From Campylobacter showae (GTDB taxonomy: Bacteria; Campylobacterota; Campylobacteria; Campylobacterales; Campylobacteraceae), in NCBI RefSeq assembly GCF_900573985.1, contig NZ_UWOK01000001.1:744001-808000 (forward strand): 64,000 nt of DNA. Direction: 5' to 3'. Each line of letters opens with the position of its first letter. Positions within the stretch are counted from its first letter, which is position 1. Below the pieces are notes generated by a model. That model made no database searches and was not told the DNA's origin. It saw nothing but the letters and a program-made list of their open reading frames with translations. The translations under genes were made by a program, and so were the position numbers. Of the stretch, positions 56,041 through 64,000 are shown piece after piece.

Positions 56041-56292
56041 TTTTGAATTATTCAAATTTATACGAGTCTTACACAAAATATCCGTAAAACCAAAAATAAT
56101 CTTACTAAATTTAGTTAACGACTCTCTGGCGCCAAAATACCTGTTTTATAGTTTTATGTTATGTAGAAAAATTATAAAAATAGTATTTATAAAACGCATT
56201 TGGGTCAAAAGATGGTTTGAAAAATAAATTTGGCCACATAAATTTTAAATTTGCAAATTTAAAATCCGCCGTTCCGCCCGCCGCTTTTTGGT
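56041..56292. other. A+T-rich spacer between convergent units
   Basis: About 250 bases with no supportable gene, A+T-rich; the open frames here lack ribosome sites and domains. Confidence 0.5.
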
Positions 56293-57057
56293 TTATTCTG
56301 AAATATCTTTACCGAAATATTTCAACGAAATCTCTTTTAGCTTGCCTTCGGCTCGTAGCTCGTTTAGGGCCTTGTTTATCGCTTCCAGTAGCTCGGCGTT
56401 GCCTTTATGTACGATCGCAGCAGTGTACATCGGATCCTCGCCTGCTTCTATCAGCTTTATTGGGGCTTTTGGGTGCTTGTTTGTAGTCGTAAAATATCAC
56501 GGCGTCGTCTATCGTGTCGTCGGCGCGCTTGGTGATTATGAGATTTATCTGATCGCTTAGGCTATCGGCTACGACGAGTTTTGCGCTGTATTTTTCGACG
56601 GTTGGGATCCACATGCTATTTACCGAGTGCGTCGAGCGTTTGCCTTTTAGATCGGCGAAGCTCTTGATATCGTCGTTATCCTCGTGCACGATGATTGCCG
56701 AGTACGAGGTCATGTGCGGCACGGAGTAGTCGTACTTTTTCTTGCGCTCTTCGGTGATGCTTGCATGGTTAAACACGGTGTCCGCCTTGCCGGCGTCAAA
56801 AGCCGCTAGCATCGCGTCCCAAGAGGCTTCGATAAATTTAGGCTTTAGGCCTAGCTTGTCTGCGACCGCCCTTGCGATCTCTACGTCGTAGCCCATCAGC
56901 TCGTCTTTTTCGTTATGAAACGAAAACGGTGAATACACTCCCTCGGTGGCAATAGTGATCACGCCGTCCTTTTTGATCTGCTCAAGCGATTTTGCGCTCG
57001 CTAAATTTAAACAAACGGTAAGCGCCGCACCTAGTTTTAAAATCTGTTTAGCTTCAT
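56293..57057 (-). pseudogene. Amino-acid (cystine-type) ABC binding protein, two frameshifts
   Basis: The gene should encode a family 3 solute-binding protein: signal peptide, then ITIATEGVYSPFSFHNEKDE, GYDVEIARAVADKLGLKPKF, GKADTVFNHASITEERKKKY and ending KLKEISLKYFGKDISE. Two frameshifts break it. From the ATG at 57057 (AAAGGAG upstream) a stop comes after six codons because a T run near 57039-57042 seems to be one base short. Near 56476-56485 a one-base gain shifts the frame and ends the longest frame early. No permease or ATPase lies beside it. As given it is a pseudogene. Confidence 0.8.
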
Positions 57058-57097
57058 GCTAACTCCTTTTGTGAAATTTGAAAATATAACCTTAAAA

Positions 57098-57111
57098 ATC
57101 GCGACCGCGAT
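57098..57111 (-). promoter_or_regulatory. 14-bp inverted repeat ATCGCGACCGCGAT (copy 1), putative operator
   Basis: ATCGCG-AC-CGCGAT, 41 bases upstream of the start of the minus-strand binding-protein pseudogene. The identical 14-mer recurs at 60420-60433, upstream of the activase-like gene of the next minus-strand unit. Confidence 0.55.
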
Positions 57112-57170
57112 ATAAATTTAAATTTGCCGCACCGATAAAAAGCCGACAAAACCCGCCCAACCCAAAGCCC

Positions 57171-57998
57171 TTAACCTTCGCAAAGCTTGCCGCATGCGTC
57201 GGCGCGGCACCTGCTGCAGTGAGTCATTTGACGAATAGAGCCGCCGATTAGCTTTCGCATGCTGCGAATTTCTTCGTTTGAGGGCGATTTGATATTCGCA
57301 AAAGGCGTATCATGCACGGGGATCATCGCCATACAGTTCATGATATCGGCCTGCCACTCCTTAGCTTTTTGCGCGATTTGCGGGACGTGATTCATATTTA
57401 TGCCAGGGATTACGACCGTATTGATCTTAACGATCATACGGGCTTCTTTTAGTTTGCGGATTCCCTCCTCTTGGCGCTCCCCAAGAATTCTAGCACCCTC
57501 TTCGCCGTGATAAATTTTGTTTTTGTAGCGCACCCACGCATAAATTTTGCCGCCCACTTCGGGCGTTACGGCATTAACGGTCACCGTTACGTGGCTCACG
57601 CCGATTCGCACGATATCATCCACATGCTCGGGCAAAGATAGGCCGTTTGTGGATAGGCAAAGTAGGGCGTGAGGGAAGCGGGCTTTGCATTTTTTAAAAG
57701 TCGCTAGGGTTTTATCGGCATCGCACATGGGGTCTCCGGGTCCTGCGATACCGATGACTGAGATATCCTGTCTAAATTTAAATAGATTTTCCGCGTATAG
57801 CGCGGCCTCGTCCGGGCTTTGCACTCTCCCTGTTACGCCGGGGCGATTTTCGTTGGCGCAGTCGTAGATGCGGTTGCAAAAATTGCATTGGATATTGCAA
57901 TTCGGCGCTACGGGAAGGTGCACGCGCCCGTAGGCGGCGGACGCTTTTTTGCTAAAGCACGGGTGGTTGTCGAAGGAGGGTTTGGCGAAAAAATTCAT
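57171..57998 (-). CDS. NifB-like radical SAM protein
   Basis: With the ATG at 57998 (overlapping the upstream stop) the protein has 275 residues. It matches the core of NifB, the radical SAM enzyme that builds the [8Fe-9S-C] precursor of nitrogenase cofactor: HLPVAPNCNIQCNFCNRIYD with the SAM-cluster cysteines, CANENRPGV, VIGIAGPGDPM, and a C-terminal HCSRCRADACGKL like the cysteine box after the NifB barrel. The NifX-like tail of long NifB is absent. No nitrogenase structural gene is in the window, so the target metallocluster is unknown. It is the last gene of a leftward operon. Confidence 0.8.
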   Translation of the reverse strand: MNFFAKPSFDNHPCFSKKASAAYGRVHLPVAPNCNIQCNFCNRIYDCANENRPGVTGRVQSPDEAALYAENLFKFRQDISVIGIAGPGDPMCDADKTLATFKKCKARFPHALLCLSTNGLSLPEHVDDIVRIGVSHVTVTVNAVTPEVGGKIYAWVRYKNKIYHGEEGARILGERQEEGIRKLKEARMIVKINTVVIPGINMNHVPQIAQKAKEWQADIMNCMAMIPVHDTPFANIKSPSNEEIRSMRKLIGGSIRQMTHCSRCRADACGKLCEG

Positions 57999-58774
57999 CA
58001 ATCTTTTTTCCTTCCGAATTTGATGGCGTCCGCGTGGCAAACATCCATACAATCGCCGCAGTTCGTGCAGTTCATCTCGTCCGGCCTCGTGCCCATTTCG
58101 CATTTGCGCAAACAGGCGTTGCAGTTATCGCAGGCATCCGTTTTATAAACGCGAAATATTGAAATTTTACGCAGCAGCTCCATTATGCCGCCGCTAGGAC
58201 AGGCGAAGCGGCACCATAAATTTGCGACGATCAAGGACGCGGCGATGAGGGCTACGACGACGGCAGTGCGAACCGCCCAGTACCAGTCGGAAAATTTAAA
58301 AGACATGATAACGGCGTTTAGGTACTCGTCGCTGGTGCGGATAGGGATCATAACGCGAGGGTTGCCGTAGATAAAATATACGCCCGCGCTAAGCAAAACG
58401 GCTAGAACCATGCCTATTTGCGCATATCGTAGCTTCCTGTTATTTTTTAGCTTGAGCTTAAAAGCGGCAAATTTGCCCAGCATTTGATTGACGAATCCGC
58501 CCGGGCAAAGCCAGCCACAAAAGGCGCGCCCGAGGAAAATAACCAGCACGGGGATAAATAGCCAAAAGCCGAAAAACACGGTCGCGATCCGCCCCCAGCA
58601 GGTGACGATCGGGCAGGATTGGCAGTTTACGAAAGGCACGATAAATGGGCATCTAAAAATCCCGTAATATGCCCATTGTCCGATCGCGCCGATAAAAATT
58701 AGCTGCACCAAGCGACGAATTTTAGTTAGCCTAGAGACTTTTTTCATCTTTGCCATATTTACGATACTAAACAT
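57998..58774 (-). CDS. NapH-like membrane-bound 4Fe-4S ferredoxin protein
   Basis: The 258-residue protein has about four membrane helices, the cysteine motifs FVNCQSCPIVTCWGRI, CGWLCPGGFV and CRFACPSGG typical of NapH/NosR-type quinol-linked proteins, and two C-terminal [4Fe-4S] motifs (CDNCNACLRKCEMG and CTNCGDCMDVC). It probably passes electrons from quinol to a partner. It overlaps its neighbours on both sides (stop/start overlaps), so it acts with the Tat-exported binding protein and the NifB-like protein. Confidence 0.85.
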   Translation of the reverse strand: MFSIVNMAKMKKVSRLTKIRRLVQLIFIGAIGQWAYYGIFRCPFIVPFVNCQSCPIVTCWGRIATVFFGFWLFIPVLVIFLGRAFCGWLCPGGFVNQMLGKFAAFKLKLKNNRKLRYAQIGMVLAVLLSAGVYFIYGNPRVMIPIRTSDEYLNAVIMSFKFSDWYWAVRTAVVVALIAASLIVANLWCRFACPSGGIMELLRKISIFRVYKTDACDNCNACLRKCEMGTRPDEMNCTNCGDCMDVCHADAIKFGRKKD

Positions 58775-59627
58775 CTTTTACACCAAACCTTTCTATGAGT
58801 TCAAGCCCGCGCGCCGAATGGATGGAGGTAAAGCCGTGTCGCTCGAAAATTTCCTGCCCCTCCACGGAGCAAACGAAGTCCGCGAAGTCGTCGGCCAGCT
58901 TCTCGTCCTTTACGTACTTCATGATATTTAGCGTAAAGGTAAGCGGCCCGGGCGGGATGAGTTTCTCGTCGATAGGCATATATTCGATCTTGTCTTTAAA
59001 CCTATCGTGCGTCGTTAGGCGCTTTTCGATTATGGACGCATCACCCTTGCCCTCTACCAGATCACACATCATCTGGATGACACATGAGCCGTTGGCGACC
59101 ATATTTTTCATAACGGGCCCCGTGAGACCTGAATTTTTCAAAATTCCCTTTACCGGTCCGCTACCCGGAGGCGATGCCCTTAGCGGCAGCATCGCCCGCA
59201 CGCCGGGCTCTGCTAGATCCTTCAGATCGCGAATGCCCGCGGGATTGCCCTTTGGCACTACTAAAACGTAGTCGGTAAAACATAGCGGTCTAAAGCGGAG
59301 GCTAAGGCCAGCCTTACGCAGTTTTTGAGACAGCTCCAAAACGCGAGCGCCGAAAACCTCCGTCTTGCCTTGCAAGGCTAGCAGCGACTTTCCGAGCGCA
59401 CCCGCAAAGGCGCCGGTGTACTGGATATTATGTCCCGTCCTTGACTCATAAATGGCGTTTAGCTCGTTAAATGCTTCGGACAGTCCTCCGTACGACCAAA
59501 CCTGCAGCGAATCAGGCTTAAACGGCGTGAAGCCGGCGAGCATCGTTTCCGGTCCGGCGATGGCGGCTGCCGCTAAAGCTCCTTTTAAAAAGCCGCGACG
59601 AGATTCGTCTATCTCCTTAAATTTCAT
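58767..59627 (-). CDS. Tat-exported periplasmic binding protein (ModA-like)
   Basis: The 286-residue protein has a twin-arginine signal (DESRRGFLKGALAAAAIAGP) and then the type II periplasmic-binding pattern: LQVWSYGGLSEAFNELNAIY, the YVLVVPKGNPAGIRDLKDLA segment typical of molybdate/phosphate-like binders, and FVCSVEGQEIFERHGF near the end. Export in folded form through Tat suggests a cofactor or a bound metal. No ABC permease is adjacent; the partner genes encode a NapH-like and a NifB-like protein. The ligand is unknown. Confidence 0.7.
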   Translation of the reverse strand: MKFKEIDESRRGFLKGALAAAAIAGPETMLAGFTPFKPDSLQVWSYGGLSEAFNELNAIYESRTGHNIQYTGAFAGALGKSLLALQGKTEVFGARVLELSQKLRKAGLSLRFRPLCFTDYVLVVPKGNPAGIRDLKDLAEPGVRAMLPLRASPPGSGPVKGILKNSGLTGPVMKNMVANGSCVIQMMCDLVEGKGDASIIEKRLTTHDRFKDKIEYMPIDEKLIPPGPLTFTLNIMKYVKDEKLADDFADFVCSVEGQEIFERHGFTSIHSARGLELIERFGVKDV

Positions 59628-59698
59628 ACAACCTCTCCTTTCTTTGGTTTGTTTTTAAATTTAGAAAATTCTTCATTTTAAAATTTCAAGCGACCAGC

Positions 59699-60297
59699 TT
59701 AAAGCAGTTCTATAAACGCCTCTAGGCGCGTGCGAATTTGTCCCACGTCCTGCTTGGAGTAGTCGGTCTCCAAACTCATATAGTTCGCTCCCGCTTCGCG
59801 GCTCGCCTCCTTTATTTTATTCGTCTCGATCGCGTAGGTGTGGCAGCCGCTTAGCACGACGTCGATGACGCCGTCTGCTTGATACTCGCGGATAAATTCC
59901 TTGATAATATCCGAGCGTGCGTCGTTTTGATACATCACCGAACAGGGGATTTTAAGGTAGCGCTCGGCGATATTTGTGACCAGATCGCCTTCATGTCTTG
60001 CCCGCCCACGCCCTCTACGGTGCAGTCTTGCTCAAACAAAAAGTGCGCCCCAAGTCCGTGGCATAAAATTTCGCTCATGCTAAGCCGCGCGTACTCTACG
60101 CTAACGCGTCCGTAGTCCGTAGCCGTCACGAAGCCCTCAGCGTAGCCTTTTTGCTCTAAATTTTGCTTGATCTGCCGCGCGACGCTAACCGCGCTAAAGC
60201 CGCTTGGCAGCAAAAACAGCTCGCAAAATTTGCCGCGCTCGTCCATAACGGCGGCCTTTGACGACGCCCCGCTGGTGTCGATACCGATAAAATGCAT
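59699..60297 (-). pseudogene. Fused remnant of a dehydratase activase (HgdC-like) and its HgdB-like partner
   Basis: From the ATG at 60297 the frame gives the start of a BadF/HgdC-type ATPase: HFIGIDTSGASSKAAVMDER, VTATDYGRVSVEYA and GVGGQDMKAIW. It breaks off at about residue 102 and runs out of frame to a stop. In another frame the sequence LVTNIAERYLKIPCSVMYQN continues into FIREYQADGVIDVVLSGCHTY and METDYS-like LETDYSKQDVGQIRTRLEAF, the C-terminal part of a 2-hydroxyacyl-CoA dehydratase/double-cubane protein. An out-of-frame deletion joined two genes of one operon. The 5' half may still be translated (119 residues). Confidence 0.7.
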
Positions 60298-60729
60298 ACT
60301 TTGATCCGTAGTAAATCTTTCCGACACGCAGAACTTTGTTAAATTTGAGCGCAAAATTTAGGCTCAGGTTTGTGTAAATTTGCAGAAACCGTAATGAAGA
60401 TAAATTTATGCAAACGTAAATCGCGACCGCGATCTGCTTTGGTTGAAATTATAGCCAAAATCGGGCGTAAAAAGCGAGGGCAAATTAAAAAATATTATTT
60501 TGCGCGTCAAATTTGAGATTTTAGATACGGCGAATGATGACAAATTTGACGACGGAATTTTAACGTACGGCGTTAAATTTGAAGATGGGTTTTGAGTTAA
60601 GCGGCAAGCAAATTAGATGGTCGTGAGAGGCGAGAGCAGGCTGTCAAATTTGGTTGGCGCAGCATGTAAGTTTAGCCCGATCAAAAACGGGCTAAAACGC
60701 TAAAAACCTACCGACTAAAAAGAGCCAGC
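60298..60729. other. Upstream region of the metallocluster locus
   Basis: About 430 bases without a gene. It contains the inverted repeat ATCGCGACCGCGAT at 60420-60433, probably the control region of the leftward locus, then A+T-rich sequence with AAATTT hexamers up to the end of the repeat-protein gene at 60730. Confidence 0.5.
60420..60433 (-). promoter_or_regulatory. 14-bp inverted repeat ATCGCGACCGCGAT (copy 2), putative operator
   Basis: Identical to the copy at 57098-57111 and placed 123 bases upstream of the activase-like start codon of the leftward locus. Confidence 0.55.
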
Positions 60730-62220
60730 CTACCGATAAACCTCGCCGTCGATGATCGCCATAGTTTTGTTATCTTTACTGCGCGGCAGAGTGTAGAAAA
60801 AGCTGTGGCGAACGACCGTGCCGTCGTCGTATTTGAGCGTTAGCTCGCCTTGATCGAGCGTGTATGAGCCCTCGTCGCTACGTGATTTCGAGCTGCCCCC
60901 GCCTATACCCCCGCCGGCGGTACCCGAGGTTGCCGTAGCATACGACGATCCGCCCGAGCTAAAGCGCCCTTTGCCGTCAAAGCAGTAGTATCCGCTAACA
61001 CCTACGCTTACAGTATCGCTGCCGCCCGACCAGCCGTACAGGGACGACGAGCTGTCCTTGCGAAATGAGAAGCACTCTTTTGGCATTTGGCTTGAAATTT
61101 GCGCCTGAAACATATAATACCCCGTGCCGATTGAGTTCCACAAAAAGGTGCAGTCGTCGTTCTCGCAGTAGTAGCTCGTGTCGTAGTCGTCGTTGCTAGT
61201 TATCGTTAGGATGCCGTCTTTGACCTTATACGTACCGTCGATGCGCGTGCGCCAGTCGGACTTTTCTAGGCGGCTAGCGTAGGTGCCGTCGTCGCGTAGG
61301 TAAAAGGAATAATCCTCGCTCGTGTTTAAAAGCATGTTAAATTTCGTACCGCCAAATACCCCCGAGCCTTTTTTACTCGCTCCGGCGCTACTATGTTTGA
61401 CGCTAGAGTCCTTTGCGGGTTTTGCGGACTCGCCCGAATTTGAGCTTGATTTGCTTGCTTTTACTTGCGTGCTACTCGCGCTTTTTTTAAAGACAAACAA
61501 GACCTCTTGCCCGTCCGCGACTTGTTTGTATTCGAGCATGCCGTCTTTTAGCCAAAACTCGCCCAGCCCTTTAGCGCTAAGCGCGTATTTGCCGCCGCCT
61601 AAACTTTCGTAGCCGCTTTTGCCCGCGCTATTGTTGCACGAACCGTCTGGATTTGCGCCCACGATGCCTACCGTCGCTTCATCGCCGCTGATCTCAAAAA
61701 ACGAGTCGCCGAAGCACTTTTGCCCCGCGACTTTAAAGCTCTGCCCCTGCGCCTTTAGCGAGACTAGCTCCCATCTGCCCTCGATCTCGCTTAAATTTGA
61801 CCCGCCGGGGCTTGTTTGATTTAGAGCGCCGTCTACGATGCTGGCTAAATTTACCTCGTCTTTTTTAAAGGTAAATACGATCTCGCCGCTGTCCGTGCCT
61901 TGTTTGTACTCGAGCGAGCCGTTATTTAGCCGTAGCTCGCCGCCGCCAAGCGAGTATCTGCCGCCGCCTAGGCTTTTTAGAGCGAAGTTTTGTTCGGCTT
62001 TTTCGCATGAGCTGTCGCCCGCGCTACTTAGGCTTAGGCGCGCGCTATCGCCGCTAGCCTCGATAAAAGAGTCTTCGAGGCACTTTTGTCCGGCCGTTTT
62101 AAACGTCTGTCCCTGCGCCGTAACTGAGACGATGCTCCATCTGCCGTCCAGCTCGCTAGCGCTTAAATTTAACCCGAGGCAAAGCGCTGCGAGGATTGCA
62201 AAAAATTTAAATTTAGCCAT
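60730..62220 (-). CDS. Secreted repeat protein, lipocalin-like domains (paralogue 1)
   Basis: The 496-residue protein has a signal peptide (MAKFKFFAILAALCLGLNLS), then two similar domains of about 110 residues, each starting with E-x-x-G-R-W-x-(L/I)-V-S and containing A-G-Q-K-C-F/L-x-D-S-F. The first starts at ELDGRWSIVSVTAQGQTFKT, the second at EIEGRWELVSLKAQGQSFKV. Each carries two cysteines that could form a disulfide, and the size and beta-rich look suggest a lipocalin-like barrel. After a serine-rich linker comes a C-terminal domain (FYLRDDGTYASRLEKSDWRT). The function is unknown. The next gene encodes a close paralogue. Confidence 0.7.
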   Translation of the reverse strand: MAKFKFFAILAALCLGLNLSASELDGRWSIVSVTAQGQTFKTAGQKCLEDSFIEASGDSARLSLSSAGDSSCEKAEQNFALKSLGGGRYSLGGGELRLNNGSLEYKQGTDSGEIVFTFKKDEVNLASIVDGALNQTSPGGSNLSEIEGRWELVSLKAQGQSFKVAGQKCFGDSFFEISGDEATVGIVGANPDGSCNNSAGKSGYESLGGGKYALSAKGLGEFWLKDGMLEYKQVADGQEVLFVFKKSASSTQVKASKSSSNSGESAKPAKDSSVKHSSAGASKKGSGVFGGTKFNMLLNTSEDYSFYLRDDGTYASRLEKSDWRTRIDGTYKVKDGILTITSNDDYDTSYYCENDDCTFLWNSIGTGYYMFQAQISSQMPKECFSFRKDSSSSLYGWSGGSDTVSVGVSGYYCFDGKGRFSSGGSSYATATSGTAGGGIGGGSSKSRSDEGSYTLDQGELTLKYDDGTVVRHSFFYTLPRSKDNKTMAIIDGEVYR

Positions 62221-62313
62221 ATTTTTCCTTTCGTAAATTTTTAAGCCGTCTGCGGCGGTTTTGCCTTCGGCTTTTTGTTCTCAAATTTGCCCTGGTTTTA
62301 CGCCGATGGGTTG

Positions 62314-63783
62314 CTATTCGTCCAGAAAATGTATCACGCCGTCGATGACCGCTCCGCCTGCCTTGCCTTCGCTAGTAGGCGGGATATAAAAAAAGCTATG
62401 TCGCTGCGTCCGCCCGTCGTCGTATCTGAGCGTGAGCTCGCCCGCATCTAGCGTATATGAGCCCGCGCTACTGCTAGATCTTGTTCCGCCGCCGCCCACA
62501 TTGCTCATGGCGGCGGAGGAGTAGGCCCAACTGCCGTCCTTGAAGCGGCCTTTGCCGTCGAAGTCATAGTACCCGCTCGCGCCTCCGCCAACGATATCTG
62601 TGCCGCCCGAGGCGTTGTAAACGGACATGGAGCCAACGGCGGTGAATGAGTAGCTGCCCTTTGGCACCTCATTTAAGATTTGAGCGTTAAAGAGATGGTA
62701 TCCGCCGTCGCTCCACAAAAACGTGCAATCCGCATCCTCGCAGCTATATGTGCTTTGCTCGCCGTCGTTGGCGGTTTGTACGATTTTTTTGCCGTCTTTT
62801 TTATATGTGCCGTCGATGCGCGTGCGCCAGTCGGGCTTTTCTAAACGGCTCGTGTAAGTGCCGTCGTCGCGCAGATAAAAGGATATGTCGGTATTGGTGT
62901 TTATGAAGAACCACTTGCCCGCAAACACGCCCGTGCCTTTTTTGGTGGCTTTTGCGTCGCTATGCTTGACGCTAGGGTCTTTTTGGGGCTCTAAATTTGA
63001 GCTTGATTTGGCTTGCGCCTGATTTGAGCTAGCCTGCGCTGCGCGGCTTTTTTTAAAGGTAAACACGACGCCGCCCGCGCTTTGTTCGTATTCGAGCGAG
63101 CCGTTTTTCAGCCTAAATTCGCCCGCATCGTTATCTAGCGCGTATCTGCCGCCGCCAAGGCTTTTGTAGCCGCTTTCTCCTGCGCCCGTCTTGCATGTGC
63201 CGTCCGGATTTGCCGCTACGATACTGACTATGGCTTTGCCGCCCGAGATCTGGAAAAACGAATCCTCAAAGCACTTTTGGCCTGCTGTTTTAAACGTCTG
63301 CCCTTGTGCTGCGACCGAGTCGATCTCCCATCTGCCCTCTAGCTCGTCCACGCCTAAATTTGAGCCGGCTGATGTTGCCAAAGCTTTGTTTGCGGCCGCG
63401 TCTTTTTTGAAAGAAAAAACGATAAATTTGCCGCCGTCTAAGGACTGTTTTACCTTTAGCGCGTCTTTATCTAACCAAAACTCGCCGATAGGACCCAGCG
63501 CGTATTTGTCCGCACCCATGTTTTTAAAGGCGTAGCTTGCCTCGCCGCTTTTGCACGCTCCGTCCTCGCCTACGGAGCTAAGGCCTAGCTTTGCCTCGCG
63601 GCCGCTAATCTCGAAAAACGAATCCTCAAAGCACTTTTGTCCCGCTGTTTGCACCTCCTGCCCGTCTATGTTTGCCGAGACGATGCTCCACCTGCCCTCC
63701 AGCTCGCCGGCGCTTAAATTTAACCCGAGGCAAAGCGCCGCGATGATCGCAAAAAGCTTGACTGTAAATTTGAGACCGTTCAT
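62314..63783 (-). CDS. Secreted repeat protein, lipocalin-like domains (paralogue 2)
   Basis: With the ATG at 63783 (AAGGGTAAAT upstream) the protein has 489 residues: a signal peptide (LFAIIAALCLGLNLS), two lipocalin-like domains (ELEGRWSIVSANIDGQEVQT and ELEGRWEIDSVAAQGQTFKT), a linker, and the C-terminal domain FYLRDDGTYTSRLEKPDWRT. It shares the plan of the downstream gene and much of its sequence, so the pair arose by tandem duplication. Both are read leftwards, 93 bases apart. Surface or periplasmic location is inferred from the signal peptide. Confidence 0.7.
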   Translation of the reverse strand: MNGLKFTVKLFAIIAALCLGLNLSAGELEGRWSIVSANIDGQEVQTAGQKCFEDSFFEISGREAKLGLSSVGEDGACKSGEASYAFKNMGADKYALGPIGEFWLDKDALKVKQSLDGGKFIVFSFKKDAAANKALATSAGSNLGVDELEGRWEIDSVAAQGQTFKTAGQKCFEDSFFQISGGKAIVSIVAANPDGTCKTGAGESGYKSLGGGRYALDNDAGEFRLKNGSLEYEQSAGGVVFTFKKSRAAQASSNQAQAKSSSNLEPQKDPSVKHSDAKATKKGTGVFAGKWFFINTNTDISFYLRDDGTYTSRLEKPDWRTRIDGTYKKDGKKIVQTANDGEQSTYSCEDADCTFLWSDGGYHLFNAQILNEVPKGSYSFTAVGSMSVYNASGGTDIVGGGASGYYDFDGKGRFKDGSWAYSSAAMSNVGGGGTRSSSSAGSYTLDAGELTLRYDDGRTQRHSFFYIPPTSEGKAGGAVIDGVIHFLDE

Positions 63784-63886
63784 ATTTACCCTTTTTTTGA
63801 AAATTTGTAAATCAAAATTGATAGCCGATTTTAACACCGGGAAATAAATTTAAAGACGACCTAAATCAAGAAAAATTATGAAAAAA

Positions 63887-64000
63887 CTAAAGCAAGTTGA
63901 GCTCTAGCTTAAAAATGCGTCTATAAATCACGCTACTTAGCTCACCGCCGCCAAGAAAATCCAAATGATCTTGCCGTATTGCTTCGTTCATGGCGAAAAA
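63887..64000 (-). CDS. C-terminal fragment of an unknown protein
   Basis: The minus-strand frame is open from the window edge to a TAG at 63887-63889, giving the last 37 residues (MNEAIRQDHLDFLGGGELSS is included). No family is recognisable from this tail. An ATG inside it could only start a very small protein, so a partial gene reaching beyond the window is more likely. Confidence 0.45.
   Translation of the reverse strand, partial: FFAMNEAIRQDHLDFLGGGELSSVIYRRIFKLELNLL

Overview
The window reads as a chromosomal segment of a Campylobacter species, probably of the C. showae / C. rectus / C. curvus type. This rests on recognisable families and on gene order remembered from C. jejuni: a CiaB-family gene beside a YciA-like thioesterase, eptC beside dgkA, the order murD-mraY-gpmI followed by fabG-acpP-fabF-accA, a dimeric dUTPase, a LuxS, and a TMAO/DMSO-type reductase with its cytochrome partner. 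Genes are closely spaced and on both strands, and the spacers are unusually rich in the palindrome AAATTT. No sequence search was run, so species level is inference.

Layout. 1-13 kb: tail of a HAD phosphatase, a decayed GH114-like gene, the large pyruvate:flavodoxin oxidoreductase NifJ, a deoxyinosine glycosylase, a secreted YwqK-repeat protein, an amino-acid racemase, a DUF2325 / unknown / flavodoxin group, a methyltransferase and luxS. 12.7-24 kb: a c-type cytochrome and Tat-exported molybdoenzyme (TorA-like), an SUKH-like protein, a TDT/SLAC1 anion channel, a Crp/Fnr regulator followed by a Tat-exported sulfide:quinone oxidoreductase-like flavoprotein with two small DUF2892 membrane proteins, then ciaB and a thioesterase. 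24.3-31.3 kb: a selenocysteine formate dehydrogenase (in-frame TGA with a SECIS-like hairpin) and an iron-type ABC importer that carries a tannase-like esterase gene inside the operon. 31.7-45.6 kb: housekeeping genes (gdhA, dut, eptC, dgkA, an MFS exporter, tRNA-Phe, murD, mraY, gpmI).

45.9-52.7 kb is the most unusual region: a compact six-gene island, more A+T-rich than its flanks, with three different dynamin-type GTPases, an accessory protein, a membrane-anchored helical protein and a tiny repeat protein. It lies exactly between gpmI and fabG, which are adjacent in C. jejuni as I remember it. The first GTPase gene is interrupted by a run of ten G that puts it out of frame; eleven G (or eight) would restore a complete 514-residue GTPase. 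This looks like a phase-variable, possibly anti-phage (LeoA/Eleos-like) or membrane-remodelling system.

52.7-56 kb returns to fatty-acid synthesis (fabG, acpP, fabF, accA). 56.3-60.4 kb holds a leftward metallocluster-type locus: a NifB-like radical SAM protein, a NapH-like membrane ferredoxin, a Tat-exported binding protein, and a decayed fusion of a 2-hydroxyacyl-CoA dehydratase activase and its partner. It is followed by a frameshifted amino-acid binding protein, and both units have the same 14-bp inverted repeat upstream. 60.7-63.8 kb carries two tandem paralogous secreted repeat proteins. Other points of interest are a dispersed intergenic repeat whose central hairpin varies with compensatory changes, and several operator-like repeats upstream of respiratory and iron-transport genes.
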